This document shows positions 46,150 through 57,440 of a DNA stretch of 64,000 nucleotides, piece after piece. The stretch lies in the NCBI GenBank assembly GCA_028023455.1, contig JAQFVV010012513.1:875001-939000 (forward strand), in the 5' to 3' direction. The stretch is from Epiperipatus broadwayi. Taxonomy: Eukaryota; Onychophora; Udeonychophora; Euonychophora; Peripatidae. The position numbers and the translations under genes were made by a program. The first letter of the stretch is position 1. Every line of letters starts with the position of its first letter. The notes beneath the pieces were generated by a model. It worked only from the letters and a program-made list of their open reading frames with translations, did no database searches and was not told the origin of the DNA.

Positions 46150-46330
46150 CTAGGTGTCTCAGTAAAAAAAGGGACCGGTTTCTTCTCCATGCTGCCTGAA
46201 GAGTTATCTCTGGATTGACACATGTATTATGCACCAACATAGTTTATCTATTCATCACAAACATTTTAATGTGCTAATGTGTCTGAATCATAAATTATGA
46301 CATAAAATATGACAGTGTTCTACATAGCAA
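46150..46330. repeat. Dispersed repeat H, copy 1
   Basis: Similar to 51860-52000: a TTTCTTCTCCA-like start, TGCACCAACATAGTTTATCT against TAGCAACATACTTTAGTTAT, and ATGTGCTAATG-like text. Weak match, no gene. Confidence 0.4.
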
Positions 46331-47704
46331 CAAACTCACACTGGAGCAGTGCACTAACAATACATTTTGTTTTACCAGTGGGAAAAACTGCCACTGCACA
46401 GTGAAAAGATTTAAACTGTGTATTGCAATGAAGGCATTCGTTTTATAAATGTTTTCAATTAATTTTCAAGAGTTTGTGATGCTAGGAAGGGTAATAAAAA
46501 CAATCGACGAAGGTACAAAACATACTGTCACATGCTAACACATAATATTTTGCGGTGAATGGCTAAACTAAATCTTCATATAATAAACGCATTGATTCAA
46601 AAATGGCGCTTCATGTTGCTTGAAGAGAAAAATCAGATAACTTTTCACTTGTTTATATTGTATATATGTGCTTATTAACTTTAAATATATATATATTTAA
46701 AGTAACTTTTATTTTATAAAAACAAAAATCTTAAGAGATCACAATTTATTATATATAGACAATTATTTATAAGCAATATAAATATATTGATTTTTGTTTT
46801 GTTTTTATTCCTTTCCCCCCGCAAACGCCGTGTAATTTTCAAAAGTTGTTCTAAGATATATTGTTATTATTAAGAATTGTGATAAACTCCGTTTAGCTTG
46901 AAAATTTCTTATAGTAGGTCCATAAAAAATCGTCGAATTAGTGCCGTAAAATTCCCCGGTAAAGTCGTAAAAAATAAATCTATATTATTTTCATTTTAAA
47001 AAATATGCATAATAAAATGCAAAACGAATAATATATATATAAGCGTGACTTTTTGCAAAATCGATTTTTCCTTTCGCTAATTGAATGTCAAAAGTTACTT
47101 TGAGAAAAATTTATATCTTGGCTTGAAATATGCCAATATATTTCATAAATTAAACAAGAGACTGGTTTTATACGAGTATTCAGCCATTTACAAGAGCGAA
47201 ATGTTTATAATGGATTGGAAGACGAGCTGCCTCGATTTCAAGATGTTTTTGACCTTCAGATTCGATTTCAATATGCTTTTAACCTTCTTACGATATTTTT
47301 TAGAAATTAGTTTTTCAATATCTTAGAACATGATATTAAAATTGCCGTAATAATGAATAAAATTATTAAAGAAGTACAACTTATACATTTAATAATATTG
47401 AAAGATTTTCAAACACAACATAATATTAAATATACATAGAGTTTGAAGTCGCAAAGAAATTGGTTGGCTATGTCGTCAAATCAATGCCACATACGTAAAT
47501 GATTTAAACCTTATCGATTTTTTGTCAAATAATTATAGACTGGATTTTTTTTTATTTTCAAAGTTTTTACCAATGTATATCTAACTCATTTTCAGAGTGA
47601 TCTTTATACATGCCTTCAAGGATTTGGGATAACGCAAATATGATAAATCAATATTTTTGATACACATACATGCATATTTTTACTTGAAGGCTCGTGATGG
47701 TGGT
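46331..47704. other. Non-coding spacer
   Basis: No gene. The 81-codon frame at 47081-47326 contains a duplicated GATTTCAAGATG/GATTTCAATATG block but no recognised motif. Confidence 0.45.
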
Positions 47705-48215
47705 ATTGTAGTTGAAAATACTATTTCCATTATCCCAAATTAATTGTTAAATGGTTTTAGAAAATTTCGAACTTTATTTGAACTTTCCAAATACATTAAA
47801 CTGTTTATGATAGCGCACAACTTAGTATGTAACACAATATTTCAAATGACATTAATCTTCTCTCTTCTTCAGGTGATGCTGCGATACAAGCAAGGGAACT
47901 GATACTGGGGATTTTAAATTTGTGAATATTGAATTTATGGCAATACTTTAATCAGCCCAGTTGGTTAGAGCATTGCCATAATTCAGTACTCACAAACCTA
48001 AAGATCCCAGATTCAATTCCATTTCTAGTAATGTTACTATTCAGGCCATCAATAAGATGAGTCGAATATAATACCACTTAAAATGTTGTGTTATATACTA
48101 ATCTAAGTACTATTATTAACAGCTGAATGTATATGAAAAAGTTTTAATAATGTTGGATTTTTTCTAAAAATATTTAACAATTAATATTACATGACTGAAA
48201 TAGTACAGCATATAA
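47705..48215. mobile_element. Repeat R with tRNA-like promoter, inverted pair
   Basis: A minus-oriented part (47705-47945) meets a plus-oriented part (47945-48215). The plus part starts with a tRNA-like A-box (CCCAGTTGGTTAGAGCATTG, from 47955) and B-box-like GATCCCAGATTCAATTCC (48003-48020). Related copies at 55.15-55.45 and 57.18-57.44 kb share TTTCTAAAAATATTTAACAA-type text and the CTTCTTCAGG block. Probably a tRNA-derived SINE; the inverted layout again recalls the other composites. Confidence 0.55.
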
Positions 48216-48329
48216 TCACATTATATATGTATTGTATATATGAATTTTACATTTGATTGTAATGCAATATTTGCTTATTACTTAGTATCGGTATAATAAA
48301 TATTATAAGAATAATTGTATACATTATCA

Positions 48330-49075
48330 TTTTTAATCATTATTGATCCACTTCAGGATGAAGATCTATCGAAGTTTAATCCAATTCTTTCAATCCATAT
48401 CATCTCTTTTCCACAATACACAGCAAACTTTCTTATTCCATTTTCCCATCTAGCATGTGATCTCTTTCTAGGTCTTTGACAAACTCTTGCAATCCATTTT
48501 AAGATTTCAAATGTTCATATACTATAATCTCTTCTAACAATATTTCCAGGTTATCTTATTTCTTTCAATGATATCAGTAACATTTGTTTATTCTCTTACC
48601 AATATAATTTGTTTTCACACCCTTCTTGTTACTCCTAATATATTTCACTCCAAACTTTAAAGAGTGGTATAATGTCTCTATACTGATCTTCTGTTATGTG
48701 TCAAAGTCTCAAATTCATAAGCAAGTATCAATAAAATAAACTTATTAAACACTTCCTTTTCAAACACATAGGTACATTTTCTTCTAATATTAAGCTATTT
48801 CTACCAAAAGCACTCCAACCAAGTTTAATTCTGTGATTAATTTTATACAATTGTCTCAATAATATAACCACTATATTTATAGTTGTTAAAATCTTCTAAT
48901 TCATCATTATCAATCATTATTTTCTTCTTTTAAGAAATTCCATTCAACATTATTTTAGTCTTTTCAGGGTTTACCTTTAGTTTTATTTTCTTACTTTTAT
49001 CCGATAACCCTTGTAATATATCCTGAAACTCTGAAGTACTACCTGTAAAAAAATACATTATTTTCAAGCATTAAA
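48330..49075 (-). mobile_element. LINE RT C-terminal part, antisense, decayed
   Basis: Minus strand carries the tail (WENGIRKFAVYCGKE) through the ITEDQYRDIIPLF region to motif C remnants (ENNVFFYR near 49050). Runs further into the RT than the other antisense copies. Many frameshifts. Confidence 0.65.
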
Positions 49076-50204
49076 TATGCTTTCTCTGTCATTTTTCCTA
49101 ACAGAAAATACAATTTCATGTAGTCTCAACTTTTCAGTCATTATAAAAAGTCAACAAATAGGAGAGATACAAGTAACAAAAACATATACTATACCTTAAC
49201 TTCTCTTGATTAGAAAGTTGAAAGACTGGTTCAGGGGAATTCCCTCAAGAGGCATCTAATGGCATAAGCATGTACTACAATATACTTACTCCCCAGAGAA
49301 TGGTTCCAATTATTTTTGGGCACTGATATATATATTTTTAAACAGCTTACAGTTTCTTTGCTTTGAACCCATTATTTTATAGATTTTTGCAACAACATAA
49401 TGGATATTTATTAAACATTTCATTATTATTAAAAATAATACCTAAGTCTTTTACATATTCCTTCCTTGGAATACTTTTTAAGTATTAACAAAAACATATA
49501 CTATACCATAACTTCTCTTGATGTTAATTAAACATGCTTGTAGATGATTTTTTTAGAAAACAGTATGGTTCACCATTTTTCAATTAATAATATTAGTAAT
49601 TATCCAGACAATTTAGCAGAAGAACAATTAATTACTCCTTATATTGAACATTCTTAAAATTATATATATATAGTTATTGCTTCTGCTCTGAATTTTATAT
49701 GCTGTTTATTAGAAAATAACTATATTAATGTGTAAATGATGCTACAACATGTATACTTGGACAATTTTTTTCGTTGTAAAGATAAGTACACTGATGTAAC
49801 CTTTATTTCATGAATAAAGTTGTTTTGAAGAATCATCATTATCATAATAATAATGATGATGATGATGAAAAGGCATGGTTTGCACAATTAAAGATATGTT
49901 TTTTTTTTCAATGTACTTCTTATCCTTTATTCAATACGATATCAATTTTCCCCAGTTATTTTTAATTTTAGTACTATTGTGTTCAAAGTGTTCATATTAA
50001 GCTGTTCATATTAAATGTTTATACTAATTACACAATCATCAGCAATAAAGTATTTATTAGCTAAAGTATTGCCCATATTTTGAAATATAGCTCCAGATAC
50101 AGTTTTGCCATCTAAGACTCATTCTCAAATGTATATTTCATTTCTCAATATTGATTTAAAAATAATCCCACCATAATCAGTAGTAAAATATTTTGCAGTT
50201 AAAA
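49076..50204. other. Non-coding spacer
   Basis: No gene. ACAAAAACATATACTATACC occurs twice (about 49177 and 49489), a short local duplication. A (GAT)n run lies at about 49853-49868. Confidence 0.5.
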
Positions 50205-50520
50205 TAGTGTTATCATCACATGATCATCATTTCCTATGTATACACAAGCTGTTAATGCATAAGTAAACTCTCTGCATAATAGTGCTACCCAATGCAAGCC
50301 TTAGAAATCAATGGATGCAAGAAGGCTTGTGCATAAAATCATTATATTTTGTCTCTGGTTTCTCACTCATGAAAGCCACAACATAAAAGCTAGTCTGAGA
50401 ATATTGGGTGAAAAGATATTGGTTATGGATTTTATGCACAAATCATCCATCCATTGATTAATAATGCTTGCACTATATGGCAGTACTGCATGAAAATTTT
50501 GGTATTATAAAATGTGGTTT
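50205..50520. mobile_element. Family A inverted composite, decayed
   Basis: Minus arm 50345 to 50205 (AAATCAATGGATGCAAGAAG, then CATCACATGATCATCATTTC on the other side), plus arm from about 50355 with a ribozyme remnant at 50371-50411: TCACTCATGAAAGCC, then AAAGCTAGTC and TGAGAA. The core box reads CTCATGA and the GAAA is gone. Confidence 0.65.
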
Positions 50521-50989
50521 AACCATTTAGACTCATCTCGATGTAAGAATGTGTATCCAGTTACAAACTAAGAATCTATACATAAAGGAATATTGCATAA
50601 AAAATGAACTTCTTACAAATTCTAAATCCAGATTCAACAATAATGCCATAAGGACTGGATTTTCTAGATAACTTGAAATCTCATTAACTAATTCAGGACA
50701 AATCACGATCATTGGATTCTTTGGCTTTGTAAAAGGGATTTAATAGCCAGTGACTTATGTAGACATGGACAAACCACAGACCATGAAACACATAGATAAT
50801 GAATTGATTATACACTGCAGTGATAGAATCAGTAGCTTAAAAATATCATTAAGATCCTACTATTCTTTACTGATTTTAATGACATTTTGTTAATAGTTAA
50901 TCTGTTTAAAAATCCACACTGCTAAATGTGTAATCATTATACATTATTTAACCTTCTTAAAACAAAAACATATTGAAGATTTTAAGTTG
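50521..50989. other. Non-coding spacer
   Basis: Nothing recognised. Confidence 0.5.
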
Positions 50990-51375
50990 ATAATAGCATC
51001 ACCATCATCACCATTTTAACCAATATCAATCCAATTCAGAATGAGTATCTCTCAATGTTCAATCTAGTTTCATTAACTTCTATCTTTTATTTTCTACATC
51101 GTACCAGCAAACATTCTTATTTTATCCATCCATCTCACACATGGTCACTTTCTAGGTCTTTTACAATCTCTTAGGATCTGGTTTAAAATTTCAATTCACC
51201 ATTTACTATCATCTCTTCCAGAAGTGTTTACACCCCAGCTCCACTTTTTAATTCTTTCAGAGTTGTCAGTAATATTTTATCACCCATATATTTAATTTTT
51301 TATCCTTTCTGTCACTACTAACATGCAACTCTCCATACATCATTAATTGGTCTGAAGTTTCTTTATCACTTATAG
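50990..51375 (-). mobile_element. LINE 3' end, antisense
   Basis: Begins with an ATC-rich end (51000-51015, the element's 3' GAT repeat) and includes antisense of RWMDKIRMFAGTM and the NGELKF/NWSW block. Decayed. Confidence 0.65.
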
Positions 51376-52274
51376 AAGTATCATTATTACAAACAGTGGA
51401 CCTCTGTTAAATATCATGGTTGGTGTTTAAAAATATTGGTAGATCGGGTACAATTTACATCTACATTGATCATTACATTTTAAATTAAAACTTATAGTTA
51501 GTCAGATTTTTAGGAGGTTACATAATGTTAGATGTAATGATAGAGTGGAACAATAAAGATTTAACAGTTCATGGATGACATCTCAGTGATGCTGGTGGAA
51601 TAGAGTTCAAGCATTTAGTTTCCCAAATAAAACACCATTTAATTACTTCCATCTAATAATAAGTTTAATACAATCATTCTATTCCGATAACTGAACTGAC
51701 CGGTACAATTTGGTGCAGTAATGGCAAATTTTGGAGAACAAAACCCAAAAATGGTGGACCAGCTGTCATTTCCATTACTTGAATTTCTTATGGACTCATG
51801 AGCAATAAATCATTCTATTATTTATTGATTGAACTGAGATTTTTTAATTTGCACAGAGTGTTCCAGTGAAAATGTGACTATTTTTTCTCCAAACATACTG
51901 TAGTGTCATTTTTGAATCAGTGCATATATTACATAGCAACATACTTTAGTTATTCACTATACAAAATTTTAAGGTGCTAGTATATATGGATTATGAATGA
52001 AACATGAAATGTGTTAGTTATTCAAACTATAACCCATAATGGAATATTGTTCTAACATTCAATTTGATTCTGAATTGTGAAATCCATTACTGAAACATTT
52101 GATATGATTCAGACTGTGGAATAGAAGTGAAGCCATGAATTAAGTGATTTTCAAGATGTTGTGTTGTCAGGAGAGCATTGGATATAATGATCTATTAAGG
52201 TATAGAATATGTTGTAACCCATTCCCCAAAACAGGCTAGCACCTTAAAACATTGGGGGTGAACAGTTAGTTACC
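51376..52274. other. Non-coding spacer with repeat H, copy 2
   Basis: 51860-52000 weakly matches 46150-46330 (see that entry). No gene otherwise. Confidence 0.4.
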
Positions 52275-52277
52275 TTA

Positions 52278-52364
<87 letters not shown>

Positions 52365-52376
52365 AGAGATCATCTG

Positions 52377-52424
<48 letters not shown>

Positions 52425-52432
52425 CAGATGAG
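52275..52432. repeat. (CT)n(AT)n compound microsatellite with snapback arms
   Basis: A CT run (to 52326), then AT runs split by AAAGAGAGATCATCTGTAAA. The final TATATTTACAGATGA mirrors the central segment, so the AT block is framed by ATCTGTAAAT / ATTTACAGAT. The ORF that spans it is a repeat translation. Confidence 0.85.
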
Positions 52433-52767
52433 GCTACAGAAAAATTGGAGACAGATTCAGTCACAAATTACATTTTTAATAGGACAGATCCTAAACTTTT
52501 AACAAATATTTCAACATTCTTCAACTTTGGTACACTTCTTATCATATTAAAAAATGTTGAAAGGTACTTCAAACCCAATGGTGGCCTTAATCAGGGGTGC
52601 TTTATTATAATATCATTGCAAAAAGCAAGCAAGGAAAACAAAACAGAGCGTTTCTAATTTTATTTTACCATACCTGTTAGGTAATCTAACATATTTTTAT
52701 TTTTAATAAATGCTATTTGACAAATAATAGTATCTAGAGTGGATTGATTTTTACTTTTTTATGATAA

Positions 52768-52870
52768 ATGCTACAAGAAAAAGTACCTGAAGCCTTTATC
52801 TATGATTGTCTGCATCCCCAGACTGGTTTCAAGCTATGGTTCTCTTCAGTGAGGAGCTAGGACATTAGAT
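52768..52870 (-). mobile_element. Family B repeat, single copy
   Basis: Same text as the arms at 55.9-56.4 kb: TGATAAATGCTACAAGA, GATTGTCTGCATCCCCAG. One arm only, with a ribozyme inside. Confidence 0.7.
52815..52855 (-). ncRNA. Hammerhead ribozyme, family B, helix II weakened
   Basis: Minus strand: TCCTCA (52855-52850), CTGAAGA (52849-52843), helix II GAAC/GCTT around CATA with one A-C mismatch, GAAA, CCA, GTC, then TGGGGA. Core bases intact; helix II is imperfect compared with 56221-56262. Confidence 0.68.
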
Positions 52871-53314
52871 TCATCTTTACTTTTTATTTCAATTTTTTCA
52901 TATAATGTCATCTGGGAAAATCATGAAAAATATTTGAAATAATAATTCTTATATTATTTTGTTATATTTATCTGTAATAAATATTTATATGTTAATTACA
53001 AAACAGAGAAATCCAGAATATTTTATTGCTCATTCTAGATGAAAACAAAAATTTATTCGCTCTGAAGAGAAACCAGACTAGGTAAACATACCACATTCAA
53101 ATTACTATTGATGCTGTACAGTGAGCAACTCCAATGGTTCTAAAAATGAATGCATCTTAGTGAAGGAATTTGCTGAAAATCATCGGATATGACGTTTCTG
53201 ACACTGCTGTACTGAACCGCATCTTTCAATAGAACTCAAGCATGGGTTAAAATAATTCTTTTTAAAAACTGTTTAGTCAGTTGTATTTACATAATTATTA
53301 TGAAAAATATTTAA
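52871..53314. other. Non-coding spacer
   Basis: Nothing recognised. Confidence 0.5.
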
Positions 53315-53545
53315 TGATTATTATGGACATATTGCTAGAAGAGATGATAATAGATGGACAATTGAAATCTTAAACGGGATTCCAAGAGATTGTAAAAGAC
53401 CCAGAAAGAGAACACATATGAGATGGATGGATGAAATAAGAAAGGATGCAGGGGTTATGTGGAGAAGAGAAGCTACGGATAGGAGAAGATGGATTCAACT
53501 TGGAGAGACCTTCATCTGCAGTGGATTGATAATGGTTGATGATAT
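53315..53545 (+). mobile_element. LINE 3' end, well preserved
   Basis: Encodes LLEEMIIDGQ on one frame and, in the coding frame, RRDDNRWTIEILNGIPRDCK, RWMDEIRKDAGVMW and RWIQLGETFICSGL, then a GTTGATGAT end. About 230 bp only. The minus-strand 64-codon frame is its shadow. Confidence 0.78.
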
Positions 53546-54839
53546 TATTGATATTTTCAAGCACAACTTTAATAATATAAAATATCCTTAAATTTAAAAC
53601 CTTCCAAATTTAATAATTAGTTTTTATTTTTTTGAGGGGGGGGATAACGCTTATGGATCACCCGCCAATGTAAAACTCAAAGTTTATGGTCGGCAACTCA
53701 ATTCTTTTATTTTTGGGCTCGAACTTTATGTGCGTTCCGCAGTAACAAACCATTATTTTTTTCTTTAATATCATGTTAAACATATTACGTTAAACATTTT
53801 TTTGAATAGAAAGATGTTTTTTTGATTTGATATTTTTTTAAAAATAACAATAAGAGCATATTTTAATAAATATTTTAATTTTCACTTGACATATATGTAT
53901 ATAAAACAGTAAAAAGAAATATTTTTACAACCGTCACCTCTAGAAATTTTGTTTGCTGCTTTAATTAATTCTTAAGCTTAAACTACTCAATAAAATCTAA
54001 TATTTACATCATAAATAATTTCTCGATGAAAAAATCTTTTCTGTCTCTTCCTCTCCCCCCGGTTTTTTCTCCTTTATTTATGCTTTACTATTTCCACAAA
54101 CACCGCTGCTATCTTAAACTAAGAATCGACATCAATTTAATTAATTAGAGACAGCTTGCCTTTCTTATTTGTATGATGATCTATCCAATGTCCTGGGCGC
54201 CTTTCTCGTGTAACGATTCTCTTGAGAGTTTTATTTGAAAAATAGCTTTATTTTTGAAGTATCAAACAGTAAATAGAAGAAAAGTAAATATTTTCGGTTT
54301 AATACAGAGAAGAAAAAAATATGTAAATATATACATAATAATAATCCGACACTTATTCTTTATATTTTATTGATTTTCCATTATTATTATTTTTTGCATA
54401 AAAAAACTACAGCGTAACTTTAAAACAATCATTATTTTTAATGCCGATTATAAAATAGCTAATTGTAATATATTTTAAAAATCCTTCGATTTAAAAGTTA
54501 AAATATGCTCTGCCGAAAGAAAAAAGCAAACACATTATAAATTCTAATGAGGTACGTTTCTTAAGGCATTTCTCCGTTTCAGTTAAAAATGTAATAATTT
54601 TATGATGGTTTCAATTTATAGAAAATAAAATTATAAAGGTACATTTAATTTAGACAAGTAGCAGTAAGTATAGTTTGGTATATAGTTGTAATTATATGCG
54701 GATTATTTTCAACATCTTATATTAATTTTTACGTCTTTAAAAAAAAAAAAAAACAATCTTTAAATTGTTCGGATGAAATCAACAATAGCCCACATGAAGA
54801 GTTAGATTGACTTTAGGTCAACATGGTTGTGACAAGAAT
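53546..54839. other. Non-coding spacer
   Basis: No gene. A short G run near 53636-53643 and poly-A near 54738-54753. Confidence 0.5.
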
Positions 54840-55150
54840 CTCGGCCTCAGGGTGGCCTTTGAGCGTTCCATCATCAGATTTTCAATTGGATGGATGGTTG
54901 AAGAGTTGGAGTGTGGAGTGGATCGAAGCCTGTCCATTAAGGTATGAAGATTGGCTATCTTAATATATATCTGAGCACTTAATGCATATACGTGTAGAGA
55001 TGATAATGTGGACCAACTGATGATTGCTGATTTAGCATGAAATACATATATTGGTGATTATTTATCTTTTCAACATATATGTGTTTAAGTGTATCAGTGT
55101 TATGAGATAGAGTGGAGAGTAGTGGGTCGTGTGAAAGTCTGTGCTCATAT
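54840..55150 (+). mobile_element. Family C repeat, plus copy, with hammerhead
   Basis: Unit text GGCCTTTGAGCGTTCCATCA, GGTTGAAGAGTTGGAGTG, AGCCTGTCCATTAAGGTATG, ATCTGAGCACTTAATGCATA, then the ribozyme, then GTGATTATTTATCTTTTCAA and a GTGTATCAGTGTTATGAGAT block. The opposite-orientation partner is at 55568-55800, separated by repeat R. No ORF. Confidence 0.75.
55012..55055 (+). ncRNA. Hammerhead ribozyme, family C, intact core
   Basis: ACCAA (55012-55016), CTGATGA (55017-55023), helix II TGCT/AGCA around GATTT flanked by a U-U pair (55024-55038), GAAA (55039-55042), helix III AT/AT with an ACAT loop, cleavage after A55050, then TTGGT (55051-55055), which fully pairs with ACCAA as helix I. The cleavage triplet would be ATA. 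Confidence 0.75.
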
Positions 55151-55450
55151 ATCCTCTATAACACAATGTTTTGAATGGTATTTCTTTTTCAGGCATTTCC
55201 AGCCCGATTAGTGATAGTATTAGGAAGAGGATCAAACTAAGAACTTTTAGATTTATGAATATTAAATTTAAGGACTATAATATACTAATCTATTGTGAAA
55301 AATTTAATAAAAGTTAATTTTTTTCTAAACATTTACAATTAATATTAGATGGTGATAATAATCCAATACATAATTATAACTAAATTACCATCATCACAAA
55401 TGTTTGGATAAACATTTTGTATATAGTGTTCGTTTGACAAATTGTGTTGA
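55150..55450. repeat. Repeat R copy between family C arms
   Basis: Shares TTTCTTTTTCAGG, AATATTAAATTTA and TTTACAATTAATATTA with 47.7-48.2 kb. The tRNA-like part is poorly preserved here. Confidence 0.5.
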
Positions 55451-55567
55451 TGACATTTTAGATGGAGTTACATGTTGGATTACATTCAACTTCTAATTGA
55501 ACTGTTTAACATATTTCGAAAAAAAAGTCAAACTTTATTTCATACATTTAACAATTATATAACTATA

Positions 55568-55800
55568 AAGATAGGGGATTGAACTCAGACTTTAAGCACC
55601 CTTCAACTATACACACTATCTCATACCACTGATACACATGACAACATACATGTAGAAAAGATAAATACTAACCAATATTAGTATTTTGTGCTGAAACAGC
55701 ACTCATCAGTTGGTGCAGATTATCATCTCCAACACTTACATATAATCAGTGCTCAGTTTATATTAAGACAGCAAACCCTCATACTTTAATGGACAATAAA
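55568..55800 (-). mobile_element. Family C repeat, minus copy
   Basis: Reverse-oriented family-C text: CTCAGACTTTAAGCACCCTT, CACTGATACACATGACAAC, TCAGTGCTCAGTTTATATTA, TCATACTTTAATGGACA. Ends near the start of the AAGCCTGTCC block. Confidence 0.75.
55673..55715 (-). ncRNA. Hammerhead, family C, G12-mutated copy
   Basis: Minus strand: ACCAA, CTGATGA (55710-55704), an exact six-pair helix II GTGCTG/CAGCAC with TTT loop (55703-55689), then AAAA in place of GAAA, TACTAATA, TTGGT. The helices survive although the core G is lost, consistent with recent decay. Confidence 0.72.
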
Positions 55801-56008
55801 AATTTAAAGAATAGATGAATTCATTCTATTCTTAATCCTTTGTTAAATATGTAGAATATTTATGTCTAAGAAAAAGTGGGTATAATTGTAATTATATATA
55901 TATATAATTAAAAGCATGCTCATGAGCTCTAAACAAGCTTTTTTTTATTATGATAAATGCTACTACAAGAGAAGGCATTCAAATCATCTTTATCTTAGAT
56001 TGTCCCCA

Positions 56009-56042
56009 TCCCCAAACCAGTTTCGACCTATGGGTCTCTTAA
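56009..56042 (-). ncRNA. Hammerhead, family B, truncated
   Basis: Minus strand keeps AAGA, helix II GACC/GGTC with CATA loop, GAAA, CTGGTT and TGGGGA, but lacks the CTG of the box and the 5' strand of helix I. The inversion arm ends inside the ribozyme. Confidence 0.65.
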
Positions 56043-56220
56043 TGTCTAAGCCTAATAATATATGAAGTATCTGAATTAAGTTCAGGCCCATATAATTTTT
56101 TCAGTTGGAGAGCTGATTTTAAAGACATGCAGATGTCTAAAAGTTTCAGATCTTCTTCTTGACAATTAACTTTTAGATAAATGCTTAGCTTGAGTTGGTT
56201 TTTTGAATCTAGGGTCCCAA

Positions 56221-56262
56221 CTCCTCACTGAAGAGACCCATAGGTCGAAACTGGTCTGGGGA
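56221..56262 (+). ncRNA. Hammerhead ribozyme, family B, intact
   Basis: CTCCTCA (56221-56227), CTGAAGA (56228-56234, position 7 = A, which is allowed), helix II GACC/GGTC (56235-56238 with 56243-56246) closed by CATA, GAAA (56247-56250), CTG, GTC ending at 56256, then TGGGGA (56257-56262). All helices pair; helix III is minimal. Compared with family A, helix II has different bases on both strands yet still pairs, while the core is unchanged. Confidence 0.83.
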
Positions 56263-56438
56263 TGGGGACAATCTAAGATAAAGATGATTTGAATGCCTTC
56301 TCTTGTAGTAGCATTTATCATAATAAAAAAACAGCTTTATTTAGAGCTCATGAGCATGCTCTTAATTTTACATATTGGTAAATGCAAGCTATATATAAGT
56401 CATGTGACATCTGACTTTATTATATATATATATTGCTA

Positions 56439-56482
56439 CGCTTTCTGATGAAATTCAGTCCACTGGCTGAAATACTAAAGCA
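56439..56482 (+). ncRNA. Candidate hammerhead-like motif (family D)
   Basis: GCTTT before CTGATGA (56445-56451), hairpin CAGT/ACTG flanked by weak pairs, GAAA (56469-56472), TACTA, then AAGC that pairs with GCTT. Layout is similar to 10.12 kb. The base next to the box would be unpaired, so activity is doubtful. Confidence 0.4.
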
Positions 56483-56629
56483 GCTTTATAGAGAATTGTG
56501 TTTTTTTTTCTTTTATTAGTATATATATAATACAAATAAAATGTCTGTTATTTAACAAATATTGTAATAATAATAAATGTACAGAGCTTAACTATTATAA
56601 ATAGTCTTATAAATTGCGTACTTTCAGTT

Positions 56630-57130
56630 AATTACTCAACTTTCTTCAACTGCAATTTAAAAACAATGCAAATATCAACTCCAATTTCAAGATTCCCAAA
56701 GTTTAACATTAGCGGCTTGATGACTAAACTTTTTAATTTTTCTTTTAATATGGTTTCTTTCTTCATGAAGAATCTGAACTTTTTCAAGATCAAAATTAAA
56801 CTTATATTTACATATCTTTTCATAATCCAAGAAAACTAGGGCAGTCATTACATCATTGTTATTTTTATTTTTTACATGCTTATATAACAAATAATGCTTT
56901 TAAAATCATTTTTCTGTACTGCATCTCGGAATATATGATAACATGCATCCACAAATAAATTTATAAACCACATAATTTTTTTGTTTGACAGGTATTAATT
57001 ATTCATTAACTTATTAATGTTATTTGGAACATAAAATGAAACACATCATTTTTAAAAAATACAATAAAAAATGGATTTCTATTCCGTTTATTTCATCTTC
57101 TCAAGGGAATTTTTAAAAAAATGTATTTAA
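56630..57130 (-). pseudogene. Third Penelope-like lineage, GIY-YIG region, minus copy
   Basis: Minus strand encodes YKFICGCMLSYI (the GIY-YIG start), LLYKHVKNKNNNDVMTALVF, then HEERNHIKRKIKKF and QAANVKLWES, homologous to the C-terminus of the 786-residue protein but clearly diverged. Frameshifts and stops interrupt it. A matching plus-oriented fragment lies at 58530-58925. Confidence 0.75.
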
Positions 57131-57179
57131 TGTTTACCTGTAGATTTGTGATGGTGATGTTCTAGTTGTATTTTTATAT

Positions 57180-57440
57180 AGGACTATTTCCATCATCTAA
57201 TATGTGTATTGAATGTCTTTAAAAAAATTTAACTTTATTTAAATATTCCAAATATATTCAACTGTTAGTAATAGCACATCAAACAGGTTAGGATATGCAC
57301 AACATTTCAAGGAGTATTATTCTCTCCTCTTCTTCAGGTATTGCTGGCCTGACCAGAGACAGTAATATCATAAAATTTGAATCTGGACTCTTAGATTCTT
57401 GAGTATTGAATTTCAAGGTGAGTTCTAACCAATTGAGCTA
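57180..57440 (-). repeat. Repeat R with tRNA-like boxes
   Basis: Minus strand: A-box-like TAGCTCAATTGGTTAGAACT (57440-57421), B-box-like GTCCAGATTCAAATT (about 57392-57378). Continues with ATTCAAC and AAACATTTTATTTAA-type text shared with 47.7 kb. It directly abuts the truncated Penelope ORF on its 5' side. Confidence 0.55.

Larger units (their letters stand above)
55915..56365. mobile_element. Family B inverted pair with hammerhead
   Basis: Arms about 55915-56042 (minus) and 56233-56363 (plus) are reverse complements: GCATGCTCATGAGCTCTAAA with TTTAGAGCTCATGAGCATGC, and TTCAAATCATCTTTATCTTA with TAAGATAAAGATGATTTGAA. The middle (56043-56232) is single copy and contains family-A-like AGTTCAGGCCCATATAA. 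No TSD visible because the inverted text runs to the ends. Confidence 0.78.

Noticed and set aside
52270-52464. Minus-strand ORF with Ile-Tyr and Arg-Glu runs
   Set aside because: Translation of the CT/AT microsatellite.
54865-54900. CTGATGATGG on the minus strand within family C
   Set aside because: No GAAA and no closing helices; not the family-C ribozyme.
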